Assembly: GCA_964502215.1 (NCBI GenBank)
Contig: CAZCUN010000007.1
Location: 15,317 to 79,316, forward strand
Direction: 5' to 3'
Source of the DNA: JAALLB01 sp964502215
GTDB taxonomy: Bacteria; Pseudomonadota; Alphaproteobacteria; Rhizobiales; Rhizobiaceae
Length of the DNA: 64,000 bases
Shown here: positions 53,335 to 62,793 of the stretch, one piece after another
How the letters are laid out: every line of letters starts with the position of its first letter
Numbering within the stretch: the first letter of the stretch is position 1
Notes under the pieces: generated by a model
Database searches by the model: none
What the model was told of the DNA's origin: nothing
The model's input: the letters and a program-made list of their open reading frames with translations, nothing else
Made by a program: the position numbers and the translations under genes

Positions 53335-54240
53335 ATGGCCCAGAATTTACCTACAATATCCAGCGAAAACGGTCTTTCGCGCTACATGCAAGAAATCCGT
53401 AAATTTCCAATGCTTGAGCCAAATCAAGAATATATGTTGGCAAAGAGTTACCTAGAACACGATGACCGTGATGCAGCACATAAGCTTGTAACAAGTCACC
53501 TTCGTCTTGTTGCTAAAATTGCTATGGGCTATCGCGGTTACGGCTTACCAATCGGGGAAGTTGTTTCCGAAGGCAATGTTGGCCTTATGCAGGCTGTAAA
53601 GAAATTTGACCCAGAGCGCGGCTTCCGTCTTGCGACTTACGCAATGTGGTGGATTAAAGCTTCAATTCAAGAATATGTGCTTCGTTCGTGGTCACTCGTA
53701 AAAATGGGTACAACCGCAAATCAAAAACGCTTGTTCTTTAACTTACGAAAAGCCAAAAACCGTATCCAAGCGCTTGATGATGGCGATCTTAATCCTGATC
53801 AAGTCAAGCAAATTGCGACACAACTTGGTGTAAATGAAGAAGAAGTAATTTCAATGAACCGTCGCATGGCGGGTGATGCTTCTCTCAACGCACCAATCAA
53901 AGCTGCGGAAGGTGAAAGTGGCGAATGGCAGGACTGGCTTGAAGATGATTCTGAGAGCGCAGAGCAAATTTTGGTAAAACAAGATGAGCTAGAAAGCCGA
54001 CGTGAAATGCTGACAGACGCAATGAGCGTTCTAAACGAGCGTGAACAACGCATCTTCATGGCGCGTCGTCTGGAAGAAAACCCAATTACACTTGAAAAGC
54101 TTTCCGGTGAGTTTGATATTTCGCGCGAGCGTGTTCGTCAAATTGAAGTTCGTGCTTTTGAGAAAGTTCAAAAAGCAATGGTCGCTTCAGCAAAGGAATT
54201 AGCAAAGCCTAATTCTCAACTTGAGCATCAAGCTTCGTAA
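53335..54240 (+). CDS. rpoH: Heat-shock sigma factor RpoH (sigma-32)
   Basis: A 301-residue group-3 sigma factor. Region 2 shows HLRLVAKIAMGYRGYGLP, GNVGLMQAVKKFDPERGFRLATYAMWWIKASIQ; the RpoH box RLFFNLRK (about 140) is diagnostic; region 4 ends with SRERVRQIEVRAFEKVQKAM. It directs RNA polymerase to chaperone and protease promoters. GGGAGAAGGG precedes the ATG. A strong terminator follows. A candidate promoter lies at 53237-53273. Confidence 0.95.
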   Translation: MAQNLPTISSENGLSRYMQEIRKFPMLEPNQEYMLAKSYLEHDDRDAAHKLVTSHLRLVAKIAMGYRGYGLPIGEVVSEGNVGLMQAVKKFDPERGFRLATYAMWWIKASIQEYVLRSWSLVKMGTTANQKRLFFNLRKAKNRIQALDDGDLNPDQVKQIATQLGVNEEEVISMNRRMAGDASLNAPIKAAEGESGEWQDWLEDDSESAEQILVKQDELESRREMLTDAMSVLNEREQRIFMARRLEENPITLEKLSGEFDISRERVRQIEVRAFEKVQKAMVASAKELAKPNSQLEHQAS

Positions 54241-54263
54241 GAGGCTAACCATTTAATTATTTT

Positions 54264-54292
54264 AAAAAGGCTCTTCACAGAGCCTTTTTTAT
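54264..54292 (+). terminator. Terminator after rpoH
   Basis: AAAAAGGCTCT pairs perfectly with AGAGCCTTTTT (54279-54289) around TCAC and ends in a T-run. A textbook Rho-independent terminator, 24 bases after the stop. Confidence 0.92.
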
Positions 54293-54390
54293 TACCTCAA
54301 TAAATTGTGAAATATTAAAGAAAAACGTTCGTTTCAAGTTTTAGTATTAAGCATTATGTAAAATCAAATTATTTAAAAAGGATTTTCCCA

Positions 54391-54927
54391 ATGACCCAAC
54401 ACGCAGTTATATTACCTCGCCAAAAAGTCCCTGCCCTAAACTTTCCACTTGTAGGCGGCGGCACTTGGTCTATGGATGCACAGACACCAGAACATTTCAC
54501 AATGGTAGTGTTTTACCGTGGCTATCACTGTCCAATATGTAAAAATCAATTAAATGACCTGCTAGCAAAAAAAGACGACTTTGAAAAAGCAGGCGTCAAC
54601 ATTGTAACAGTATCTTCTAACCCACAAGATCTTGCAGAAAAAACTGTCGAAGAATGGGGATTGGAAGGATTAGATGTAGGCCACAGTCTTGATCTAGCAG
54701 ATGCCCTTGAATGGGGGTTACACCTATCAGCAGGCCGCGAAGGTACGCCAGAACCAGAAGTTTTTAGTGAACCAGGTCTATTTTTGATAAGAGCTGATAG
54801 AACATTATATTTCTCATCCATTCAAACAATGCCTTTTGCACGCCCTCAATTCTCAGACATCTTAGGTGCAGCAAAGTTTGTGATTGAAAAAGACTACCCA
54901 GCACGTGGTGAAATAATCACCCTATAA
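54391..54927 (+). CDS. Peroxiredoxin-like AhpC/TSA family protein
   Basis: A 178-residue thioredoxin-fold peroxiredoxin-like protein. The active region is FYRGYHCPICKNQL with a CxxC at 47/50, unlike the TxxC of typical peroxiredoxins, so it may act as a thiol oxidoreductase. LFLIRADRTLYFSS is the conserved C-terminal strand. AAGGA precedes the start. It follows rpoH but is separated from it by a terminator, so it is probably its own unit. Confidence 0.88.
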   Translation: MTQHAVILPRQKVPALNFPLVGGGTWSMDAQTPEHFTMVVFYRGYHCPICKNQLNDLLAKKDDFEKAGVNIVTVSSNPQDLAEKTVEEWGLEGLDVGHSLDLADALEWGLHLSAGREGTPEPEVFSEPGLFLIRADRTLYFSSIQTMPFARPQFSDILGAAKFVIEKDYPARGEIITL

Positions 54928-54967
54928 CGTTGATCACCCCTGAGCCTATAAAAGGTTCAGGGGCACC

Positions 54968-55618
54968 TTATGCATATGACATATCAAAAAAAGCGCGTTC
55001 AAGCTGAACAGCCTGTGCAAAATATTCAGCAATAATTTTACGGCCTTGGTCATTTGCTTGATTATAAGCTGTATCAACCTGGCTTCTTAGGTGTTCAACA
55101 ACACTTTCAAAATAATCACCAGCATGTAAATCAATCCATTCTGAAAAATAAAACGGCAACTCTTTTTTCGAAGGTGCAAAAGGTGTTGCCCACTCTAGAT
55201 ATGACCATTCAGCCACACATAAGACTGCAACCATCGCACCATAATTGCCTGACTTAGATGCTTTTAACATCAAGTCCTGAAATGCTTTGGTAGATGCTTT
55301 AAGAGTTGGTTTGCTACGTTCATCTTGAGAAACATCAAGCGCTTCAAACGATCGTTGAAAATATGTATTCTCAGGCCCTGCTAAGACACCCATAAATTGC
55401 GCCAATGGCAAACGATCTGGCAAGCTTGGGGCATGATGAATTGCACTTGCTGCTAGACGAAAGAAATTATCGATAAATTGATAATCCTGCGCTAAATAAT
55501 TACGCATTTTATCAAGCGGCAAACTACCCTCAGCTAGTTCCGCACAAAAAGCATGCTGTGTAGCATGACGCCAATCATCAAGATTGGCATCACGCAAAAG
55601 TTCTGTTGGCCGAGCCAT
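54968..55618 (-). CDS. tenA: TenA family aminopyrimidine aminohydrolase
   Basis: A 216-residue all-helical TenA/thiaminase II enzyme that hydrolyses amino-HMP-type breakdown products of thiamine to HMP for reuse. LRNYLAQDYQFIDNFFRL and the catalytic cysteine in VLCVAEWSYLEWA are typical. It is the last gene of a TPP-riboswitch-controlled operon; its start overlaps the stop of the binding-protein gene by one base (TAATG). Together with that transporter it forms a pyrimidine salvage route. Confidence 0.92.
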   Translation of the reverse strand: MARPTELLRDANLDDWRHATQHAFCAELAEGSLPLDKMRNYLAQDYQFIDNFFRLAASAIHHAPSLPDRLPLAQFMGVLAGPENTYFQRSFEALDVSQDERSKPTLKASTKAFQDLMLKASKSGNYGAMVAVLCVAEWSYLEWATPFAPSKKELPFYFSEWIDLHAGDYFESVVEHLRSQVDTAYNQANDQGRKIIAEYFAQAVQLERAFFDMSYA

Positions 55619-56553
55619 TATTTTAATTCAACCGCATATGTCTCAAGCGCAGGTGAAGACTCGATAAGTCCTGATGATTTCATGAACTTGGCAAAACGAT
55701 TATAGCGATTACGATCCAACGCTAAAGGGCGCTTTGCAAAACGCGGTAATGTATCACGCCAAGCACGAATATTAAGCTCATTATTTAAATCAGGATGCGC
55801 TGCGATAAAGTCTTTCCAAGCTTCATCAGGATGGTTAGTCAGAAACAAAGTTGCTTCTTCCATCACATCAATAAACGTTTTATAGCGCGGGTCATTTACC
55901 GTGTCGTTCTTTGCAACAAGAATAAGCTCATCAAACACAGGCACGCCATGCTCTTCTGGATAATAAGCAACGCCAGGCTTTCCTTCGATGTCCATTTGGT
56001 TCAATTCGAAGTTACGGTACGCACCAATCACCGCATCAACATTGCCACTAAACAACGATGGTGAAAGCGCAAAGTTTACATTGATAAGTTCAATATCATC
56101 AATTGATACACCATGCTTACCAAGCATAGCTTTCAATAGAGCATCTTCAAAACCACCAACAGAAAAACCAATCTTCTTACCTTTAAGATCAGCAATAGAT
56201 TTAATAGGCCCATCTTTCAAAACAATAAGAGAATTAAGCGGAGTTTCAACAATTGTACCAATTCGCGTTAAAGGTAGACCTTGTGAAACCTGCACATGAA
56301 GCTGTGGTTGATAAGAAATCGCAATGTCAGCTTGCCCACTTGCAACCAAACGTGGCGGCGCACTAGGGTCTGCTGGTGGAATAAGATCAACCTCAAGACC
56401 AGCAGCCTTGAACATGCCGCGTTGCTTTGCAACAACTAACGGTGCGTGATCAGGATTTACAAACCAATCGAGAAGAACGGTTAGTTTTTCTGCCGACTGA
56501 GCCGGCAAAATCATCAAAAAAGAAGCCAAAATGGCAATCAATAAACGGTACAT
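55618..56553 (-). CDS. thiY: HMP-precursor ABC transporter binding protein (ThiY-like)
   Basis: A 311-residue NMT1/THI5-like periplasmic binding protein with a signal peptide (1-20, ending AQSA). The mature start EKLTVLLDWFVNPDHAPLVVAKQRG is the family signature, and SGQADIAISYQPQLHVQVSQGLPL follows. ThiY binds formyl-aminopyrimidine, a thiamine breakdown product. A CGGAG site precedes the start. It is encoded between the permease and tenA genes downstream of the TPP riboswitch, which fixes its thiamine-related role. Confidence 0.91.
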   Translation of the reverse strand: MYRLLIAILASFLMILPAQSAEKLTVLLDWFVNPDHAPLVVAKQRGMFKAAGLEVDLIPPADPSAPPRLVASGQADIAISYQPQLHVQVSQGLPLTRIGTIVETPLNSLIVLKDGPIKSIADLKGKKIGFSVGGFEDALLKAMLGKHGVSIDDIELINVNFALSPSLFSGNVDAVIGAYRNFELNQMDIEGKPGVAYYPEEHGVPVFDELILVAKNDTVNDPRYKTFIDVMEEATLFLTNHPDEAWKDFIAAHPDLNNELNIRAWRDTLPRFAKRPLALDRNRYNRFAKFMKSSGLIESSPALETYAVELK

Positions 56554-56568
56554 TTTATTCTCCGTGTT

Positions 56569-57408
56569 TTAAGAAACTTTAGTTGCTGACCACCAAACAA
56601 AGTAATCAGCGAGTTGAACAACAATCCATCGCAAGACCCAAGCAGAAAGACCAAGTAGCACAAGACTTGCAAATACAGTTTCAGTTTGCGTACGTGCATT
56701 TGCCTGCAGCATCACAAACCCTAAGCCACCAGCTGCCCCCGCCCACTCACCCACAACAGCACCAATTGGTGCAATCGTAGCGGCAACTTTCAAGCCCGTC
56801 ATAAGCGAAGGTAATGCTGCTGGAATTCTAAAATGAAGTAAAGTTTGAAACTTCGACATACGCCATGACTTAGCCAGATCGAGCCAAGTCGATGAAGTAG
56901 ATTTCAAACCATCATAAAATGAAGAGGTCACAGGAAAGAAGATAATCAACCCAGCCATAACAATCTTTGAACCAATGCCAAAGCCAAACCAAATAACCAA
57001 AAGTGGTGCGATCGCAAAAACAGGTAGTGTTTGAGTAACAACAACAAGCGGCATTAAATAACGATCAAGCAACGCAAATTGCGACAATAAAAGCGCAATA
57101 ATTACACCTGCCAAAGAACCAACAAAAAACCCTAATACCATCTCTTGTAAAGTAACAAACATATTAGAAATCAGATAATCGGGATTGCTAACAAACGCAC
57201 CAAAAACTGCGGATGGCGAAGGAAATAAATATTTAGGTGGATTAAAAAACCAAATAGCAATCTGCCAAAGCAAAAGCAAAAACGCACAAACAATAAAGGC
57301 GTATAAACTTTTTCCTATGATTGTATTTAGTGTTCTTTTCAATTCATCAATTTTCCGAATGTGACTGAAAAGAAAACGGCAAAACTCATTGGCTTTTGCA
57401 CGCTCCAT
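56569..57408 (-). CDS. thiX: ABC transporter permease (ThiX-like)
   Basis: A 279-residue BPD-type permease with about six helices; the coupling loop is around SWRMSKFQTLLHFRIPAALPSLMTGLKVA. It pairs with the ThiY-like protein. The start is uncertain: the ATG at 57408 lies inside the final helix of the TPP riboswitch and has no proper ribosome binding site, while a TTG at codon 23 with GGAA upstream is an alternative. No ATP-binding (ThiZ) gene is found in the operon or elsewhere in the window. Confidence 0.87.
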   Translation of the reverse strand: MERAKANEFCRFLFSHIRKIDELKRTLNTIIGKSLYAFIVCAFLLLLWQIAIWFFNPPKYLFPSPSAVFGAFVSNPDYLISNMFVTLQEMVLGFFVGSLAGVIIALLLSQFALLDRYLMPLVVVTQTLPVFAIAPLLVIWFGFGIGSKIVMAGLIIFFPVTSSFYDGLKSTSSTWLDLAKSWRMSKFQTLLHFRIPAALPSLMTGLKVAATIAPIGAVVGEWAGAAGGLGFVMLQANARTQTETVFASLVLLGLSAWVLRWIVVQLADYFVWWSATKVS

Positions 57409-57528
57409 TCCTACGCTGGTATAAACCAGATCAGGTTCCAGATCACACTACAAACAAGTTAGTTGCTGTTTTGCGATCAGGGGTTTGTTAGAAAGTCTAA
57501 CATCTCAGCCAATATGGCACCCCCTGGA
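57403..57528 (-). promoter_or_regulatory. TPP riboswitch (THI element)
   Basis: On the minus strand the aptamer reads GGGGGTGCC, GGCTGAGA, a long P3 arm, then GAACCTGATCTGG and ACCAGCGTAGGAA, all conserved TPP-aptamer elements. The closing helix P1 is CTCCA (57528-57524) with TGGAG (57407-57403). That 3' strand contains the last two bases of the ATG at 57408, so ligand binding would hide this start codon. It controls the thiX-thiY-tenA operon. Confidence 0.93.
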
Positions 57529-57577
57529 GTATTATTATTATCTACTACTCTATCGTATATTTATGCAAGAGTACAAG

Positions 57578-59302
57578 TTATCGGTTTTGCCAATCCTTAA
57601 AGGCTTCATTAAACACACGCTCACCTGTACCACCTTTTTCAAGTGTAATAAGAGCGCGCCTTCCAGTTCCATAAACAAGTGGAACATCAATCCAAGAAGA
57701 CCCTTTCAGTAGTTGCGTATTAAGCGCTACAGCTTGAGTAAGATTATCAAGTGCAACAAGGAAGCTTCCTTCACTCACTTTAATCGGCACTGCAACCAAA
57801 GGCTCACCTGTTGCTTCTTCTGTTGATTTCATCACAAAACGCGCAATACTTTCAATAGATTTACCAGTAAAATTGATAGGTGTATTAAACTTGATTTCAA
57901 TCATATGGCTTGCCGAAATAGCAGTGTCCACATTGCGTCGCATTTTGATATTGATCGACATTTCTCTATCTGGAATGTCCATCTTACCTAAAATAACAGG
58001 CTCTGGAGCAAGACCTGAAGCTATGCTTTCTTGTCGAGTTTCCCAAATAATCGCTGCATTAGTGCGTGATGCGCCACTTCCAGCACTACCTTCTTCATAA
58101 AGATAGGCTACTTCACCAATTGGAATAGCACTGCTTGGCTCTGAAGTTGTAGGTGTTGTTTCAACAGTAGGCGAAGGTATGACAGTAGGCTCAGCGACTT
58201 CTGGCTCCTGCGTTTGTGTTGGAACAGGTTCTGGAATGATAATTTCAGGTTCAACTATTTCAAGCTCTGGCGTTTCTGGCTCAGTAATTTGAGGTTGCGT
58301 AATTTCTGGCACAACAACATTAGGTATTACAGCTTCAGGCACAACAGGTTCAGGCACAACAGGTTCAGGCGCTGGCTCTTCAATAGGTTCTGGCGCAGGC
58401 GCTTGAGGTTCTGGATCTTCTACTTTAGTAACTTGAACATTTTCGGCAGGCGCCATTAGGCTCGTTGCAAAACCCGTGAGTTCATCCTTATTTTTCCACA
58501 CCGCATATCCTGCACCACCTAAGATACCCAAAGCGATCAACAACTTCATTAAGCCAGCAAAAAAACCACCTGACTTTTTTTCTTCCAATTCCAGCTCGCT
58601 AGCAGCATCTAAATTTGTTTCAGAATTAAGAAACGGGTCTAAAATTTCTTTTGTATCAGGCTCAATAGAAACAGTGTTTTGTGCCGATGGCATTGCTTCT
58701 TGTGTAGATAACCCATCATCCAACCCAACAGATGGCGGGCTTTCCATACCAAGATCATCAATTGCTTTTGAAACATCGTCAAATGCACTATCAACAGCAG
58801 ATTGAGGCTCCAAAGAAGGTGGTATAATATTATTATCAACTTTAGAGGCTAAAGGTTCACTAGCAGGTATTATTGGTTTTGGAGCAATAGTCTCAGCAGG
58901 TTTAATATTTTGTGGTGTAACATTTTCTACTATTGGTTTAGGCGCTGGTGCAGCAGGCGCTGGTGCAGCAGCAGGCATTGGTGCTGGTGCAGGCGCTGGT
59001 GCAGCAGCAGGCATAGGCGCTGGCTCGGCAGTAGTCATAGGCTCAGGCGTCGTTTCAGCAACACTAGTTTGCTCTATTACCGGGCTAATTTTTTCTGCAT
59101 GTTCTGAATCAATTAAAACAATTGCTTCTTCAAGCAACTTGAGTTGCGAAGAAATAGCTTCTTCGCTTGGAACAGTCTGCATACTGCGTAATTGATTTTC
59201 AATTGCCGCCCTTGCTTTTTTATAAACTGCATCACGAATCTCCGGAGTGTTCTTAGACAGCCCAGAAATCGTTTTCTCTAATATAGAATAATAATCTGCC
59301 AT
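57578..59302 (-). CDS. Pro/Ala/Glu-rich single-span membrane protein
   Basis: A 574-residue protein. Residues 1-70 are a helical cytoplasmic domain (MADYYSILEKTISGL, KKARAAIENQLRSM). A low-complexity PAPMPAAA-type region (about 88-140), an acidic linker and one membrane helix (about 247-268) follow. A second repetitive stretch of EP(V/I)VPE-type units (about 295-400) leads to a folded C-terminal domain (about 425-574, IPIGEVAYLYEEGS, MSINIKMRRN) that would be periplasmic. Similar proteins lie beside purA in rhizobia, unnamed as far as I recall. The Pro-rich part could span the cell wall. Confidence 0.82.
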   Translation of the reverse strand: MADYYSILEKTISGLSKNTPEIRDAVYKKARAAIENQLRSMQTVPSEEAISSQLKLLEEAIVLIDSEHAEKISPVIEQTSVAETTPEPMTTAEPAPMPAAAPAPAPAPMPAAAPAPAAPAPKPIVENVTPQNIKPAETIAPKPIIPASEPLASKVDNNIIPPSLEPQSAVDSAFDDVSKAIDDLGMESPPSVGLDDGLSTQEAMPSAQNTVSIEPDTKEILDPFLNSETNLDAASELELEEKKSGGFFAGLMKLLIALGILGGAGYAVWKNKDELTGFATSLMAPAENVQVTKVEDPEPQAPAPEPIEEPAPEPVVPEPVVPEAVIPNVVVPEITQPQITEPETPELEIVEPEIIIPEPVPTQTQEPEVAEPTVIPSPTVETTPTTSEPSSAIPIGEVAYLYEEGSAGSGASRTNAAIIWETRQESIASGLAPEPVILGKMDIPDREMSINIKMRRNVDTAISASHMIEIKFNTPINFTGKSIESIARFVMKSTEEATGEPLVAVPIKVSEGSFLVALDNLTQAVALNTQLLKGSSWIDVPLVYGTGRRALITLEKGGTGERVFNEAFKDWQNR

Positions 59303-59367
59303 TCCCCGTATACCCGCACTCTACTCTGTTACTACAATCAAGATTTTAGTCATTATTATCATACATT

Positions 59368-60663
59368 CTAGTCCTGAAATGGATCTTGGACAAGTATTGT
59401 ATCTTCACGTTCTGGACTTGTGGAAAGAAGTGCTACAGGACATCCAATTAACTCTTCGACATGGCGAACATATTTTACAGCTTCTGCTGGTAATTCTTTC
59501 CATGTTTTAGCGCCAACTGTTGTGTCTTTCCACCCTTTTAGAGTTTCATATATAGGCTCGACACGTGCTTGCCTGCCCTGGCTTGCTGGCAGATAATCTA
59601 TAATTTCACCATCAAGTTTATACCCAACGCAAATTTTAATTTCTTCAAGTCCATCAAGAACATCTAATTTTGTCAAAGCTATGCCAGTAATTCCATTTGT
59701 CGCAACAGCTTGTTTCACCAAGACCGCATCAAACCAACCACAACGGCGTTTACGCCCTGTTACTGTCCCAAACTCATGGCCTTTTTCACCAAGGAACTGA
59801 CCAATTTCATTATCTTGTTCTGTCGGGAAAGGCCCTTCCCCCACACGTGTTGTGTAAGCCTTCGTAATACCAAGCACATATCCAACTGAACTAGGCCCCA
59901 TTCCAGAACCTGCAGCAGCTTGCCCAGCAACTGTGTTCGATGAAGTTACGAAAGGATATGTACCATGGTCGATATCAAGTAGCGTACCTTGCGCACCTTC
60001 AAACAAAATACGAGACCCCTTACGCTTTTCGTTGTCCAACAACTTCCAGACTGGCTCGCTAAAAGGAACCATACGATCGGCAACAGCCTCAAGTTCGCTA
60101 TAGATTGTATCAAACGCAACTTCTGGCTGACCAAGACCACGGCGCAACGCATTGTGATGCGTAAGAAGACGCTCAATTTTAGGGCCAATGCTTTCAAGGT
60201 TCGCAAGATCAAGTACACGTATTGCACGACGCCCAACCTTATCTTCATAAGCAGGGCCAATACCACGACGTGTTGTCCCAATTTTAGTGCCAACCGCTGC
60301 CGCATCTTCGCGAATACCGTCAAGCTCTTGGTGAACAGAAAGAATTAGAGTAGCATTTTCTGCAATACGCAAATTATCAGAGGTTACAACGACACCTTGC
60401 TTTGCAAGACGTTCAATTTCTGCCATCAGCGCATGAGGATCAATTACGACGCCATTACCAATAACAGCAAGCTTACCTTTTCTAACCACTCCAGAAGGCA
60501 GAAGACTTAATTTGTAACTGACACCATCAATGACCAATGTGTGACCCGCATTATGCCCCCCTTGGAAACGCACAACAAGATCCGCACGCTCAGAAAGCCA
60601 ATCGACAATCTTACCTTTGCCTTCATCACCCCATTGAGAACCAATTACAGCTACATTTGTCAT
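59368..60663 (-). CDS. purA: Adenylosuccinate synthetase
   Basis: A 431-residue GTP-dependent enzyme joining IMP and aspartate to adenylosuccinate, the first committed step to AMP. The P-loop GSQWGDEGKGKIVD (about 7-20), GGHNAGHT with the catalytic histidine, IGTTRRGIGPAYEDK and TTRVGEGPFPTE, followed by GRKRRCGWFD, are intact. AAGAGAG precedes the start. It is encoded on the minus strand directly upstream of the Pro-rich membrane protein gene. Confidence 0.96.
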   Translation of the reverse strand: MTNVAVIGSQWGDEGKGKIVDWLSERADLVVRFQGGHNAGHTLVIDGVSYKLSLLPSGVVRKGKLAVIGNGVVIDPHALMAEIERLAKQGVVVTSDNLRIAENATLILSVHQELDGIREDAAAVGTKIGTTRRGIGPAYEDKVGRRAIRVLDLANLESIGPKIERLLTHHNALRRGLGQPEVAFDTIYSELEAVADRMVPFSEPVWKLLDNEKRKGSRILFEGAQGTLLDIDHGTYPFVTSSNTVAGQAAAGSGMGPSSVGYVLGITKAYTTRVGEGPFPTEQDNEIGQFLGEKGHEFGTVTGRKRRCGWFDAVLVKQAVATNGITGIALTKLDVLDGLEEIKICVGYKLDGEIIDYLPASQGRQARVEPIYETLKGWKDTTVGAKTWKELPAEAVKYVRHVEELIGCPVALLSTSPEREDTILVQDPFQD

Positions 60664-60864
60664 AAAAATCTCTCTTGTTTTCGCATTTTATTACATTGAT
60701 AAATTACTACAGACACAAATCAATTTGAGTACTGGAAACAGATGTAATCCAGATCAAGATATATAGAGAAACAAGATTACGGTTGTTAATAATCCAAAAA
60801 AGCGGCAAACATCAACCTTCAGTTTCCATTCACTACAGTTTTTAGTAAAAACATGGATTTCTAA

Positions 60865-61764
60865 ATGCACCAAAAACAATCCTTACTGACTAATCCATTT
60901 GTTCTGCTAACAATAACAGCCCTGATTTGGGGTGGAAATACAATTGCAGGCAAGCTCGCAGCAGGCCATATCTCACCTTTTCTACTTACTTGGTTTCGCT
61001 GGCTAATTGCTTGCATAATATTATTTTCGTTTTCCCTCCCCCATTTAAAGCAAGATTATCCAACGATTAAAAAGACTTGGAAATTCATGTTTTTGCTGGG
61101 GGCATTTGGTTTTGCGATATTCAACGGCCTTATGTATCTGTCTTTAAATTACACAAGCGCCATTAATGTTGCGATTGAACAGGCTTCCATGCCGCTCATT
61201 GTGTTTTTGTTAAATTACCTAATCTTCAAAACCAAAGTAACAGCATATCAAATAGTGGGTTTTGTCATTACCTTGTTTGGTGTTGCAATAACCGTAACAA
61301 GAGGTAATTTACTAGGATTAGGCGAGCAATCTCTCAATATTGGAGATATAATAATGCTTTGCGCAGTCATGGTGTACGGCATTTACTCAGTGGCACTAAC
61401 AAAAAAACCCAACATTCATCCTATGAGCTTTTTAAGTGTTCTGGGTTTATCTGCACTCATAACTTCAACACCACTTGTTTTGCTAGAGGCAAGCAATAAC
61501 ACGCTTTTATGGCCTGACATTACAGGTTGGGGAGTAATAATATATGCAGCAATCTTTCCATCAATTGTATCCCAGTTATTCTGGGTGTTAGGACTTGAAA
61601 AGATTGGCTCAAACCGTGGCGGTGTGTTTATAAACCTTGTCCCAATTTTTGGTGCTTTATTAGCAGTCCTTATTTTGGGAGAACAATTCCAAGCATATCA
61701 TGCTGCTGGATTAATGCTGGTTTTAGGTGGCATTGCCTTTGCTCAAAAGAGCGCACAAAACTAA
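60865..61764 (+). CDS. EamA/DMT family transporter
   Basis: A 299-residue inner-membrane carrier with ten hydrophobic segments arranged as two EamA halves (first with LIWGGNTIAGKLAAGH, second with FWVLGLEKIGSNRGGVFINLVPIFGALLAVLILGE). Such proteins export amino acids or other metabolites; the substrate is not predictable. It stands alone, divergent from purA and convergent with the outer-membrane-protein genes. Confidence 0.9.
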   Translation: MHQKQSLLTNPFVLLTITALIWGGNTIAGKLAAGHISPFLLTWFRWLIACIILFSFSLPHLKQDYPTIKKTWKFMFLLGAFGFAIFNGLMYLSLNYTSAINVAIEQASMPLIVFLLNYLIFKTKVTAYQIVGFVITLFGVAITVTRGNLLGLGEQSLNIGDIIMLCAVMVYGIYSVALTKKPNIHPMSFLSVLGLSALITSTPLVLLEASNNTLLWPDITGWGVIIYAAIFPSIVSQLFWVLGLEKIGSNRGGVFINLVPIFGALLAVLILGEQFQAYHAAGLMLVLGGIAFAQKSAQN

Positions 61765-61827
61765 AAAAGGCAGCTCTAATCAAAAAGCTACCTTCATAAT
61801 AATTTTTATATATGAGATTTTAAAGAT

Positions 61828-62739
61828 CTACCAAAGGTCGTAACGAATACCTGCACGAACTTGGTGAATTGCAAAACCGTCGTCAGATATCGGAGTTCCA
61901 TCGCTGTAAGACAAATTATCGCCTCCGCCAATATTTGAATAACTATAGCCAAAATCAAGTTTTGTATTTCGGTCTATTTCAACTGCAGCACCAACACTCA
62001 ACTGGTATGCAAACGCCCAATGCGCCTCATCTCTAGTACGAACTGCTTCGGTTGCAGTACCTGCTGTTCCAGCAGGAAACGTACATGTTTCAATTGCTGC
62101 GCCAGGTATACAATTATAAGTGCGCGTTTCATGTGTAGAAATTCTGCCTACACCTGCACCTGCACCGACATAAGGTGTAAAGCCGCCAATTGAATTTAAA
62201 TCATAGTAACCATTCAACATAAAGTTTGTTGCATGGTATTCTGCATCAACTTGTTCAGTACCATTAATTGGTGTTGTTGATGTACCGATAAATCTCGGGT
62301 CGGTAGACGCAGTAATAACGCCATCTGAATTAAAAAAGTCTACCCCGCCTGCTGCATCAACTCGTGAGCCAGAAAATCCTTGTTGAAATATACCATTAAA
62401 CTCTGAACTGAAAAGATTTTCAGCTGTCGCTTCTATGCGAAAGTTTGGAGAAACATAATAACCTGCGCCAACTCTAATGCCCACAACATCATCGTAATCC
62501 GTAATTACACCTGCATTAGGAGAAACTGAACTTAGGCGTTCAGCACCACCGCTACTTCTACCTTCAACATTAAAAGAAATATCACCGCGAAGATACCAAC
62601 CGCTTCCATATTCAACATCTGTGAAGCCATCACTAGGTGATTTAGTCACAACGCCAGAATTATAGTCAGTTGCAAATGCGTTAGCTGCTGTCAGCATTGC
62701 AATTGCTGCTACGGTAGAATTTAATACAAAACGGTTCAT
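61828..62739 (-). CDS. Outer membrane beta-barrel protein (Omp31-like) A
   Basis: A 303-residue porin-like protein with a signal peptide (about 1-23, ending ANAFA) and an eight-stranded barrel pattern of alternating aromatic residues (GSGWYLRGDISFNVEG, FRIEATAENLFSSEF, FTPYVGAGAGVGRI, KLDFGYSYSNIGGGD). It ends in RAGIRYDLW with a C-terminal aromatic residue, as required for barrel assembly. One external loop has a CIPGAAIETC disulfide candidate. It is a paralogue of the next gene, 89 bases away. Confidence 0.9.
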   Translation of the reverse strand: MNRFVLNSTVAAIAMLTAANAFATDYNSGVVTKSPSDGFTDVEYGSGWYLRGDISFNVEGRSSGGAERLSSVSPNAGVITDYDDVVGIRVGAGYYVSPNFRIEATAENLFSSEFNGIFQQGFSGSRVDAAGGVDFFNSDGVITASTDPRFIGTSTTPINGTEQVDAEYHATNFMLNGYYDLNSIGGFTPYVGAGAGVGRISTHETRTYNCIPGAAIETCTFPAGTAGTATEAVRTRDEAHWAFAYQLSVGAAVEIDRNTKLDFGYSYSNIGGGDNLSYSDGTPISDDGFAIHQVRAGIRYDLW

Positions 62740-62793
62740 AATTTAAGCCCTTAGCCTTTGATACACGGGTCCCGATTTCGGGTACTAGAAAGG

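Noticed and set aside
58214..59107. Trp/Arg-rich plus-strand open frames with short repeats
   Set aside because: They are shadows of the Pro/Ala-rich codons of the minus-strand membrane protein; the repeats are codon-level, not a CRISPR or tandem DNA array.
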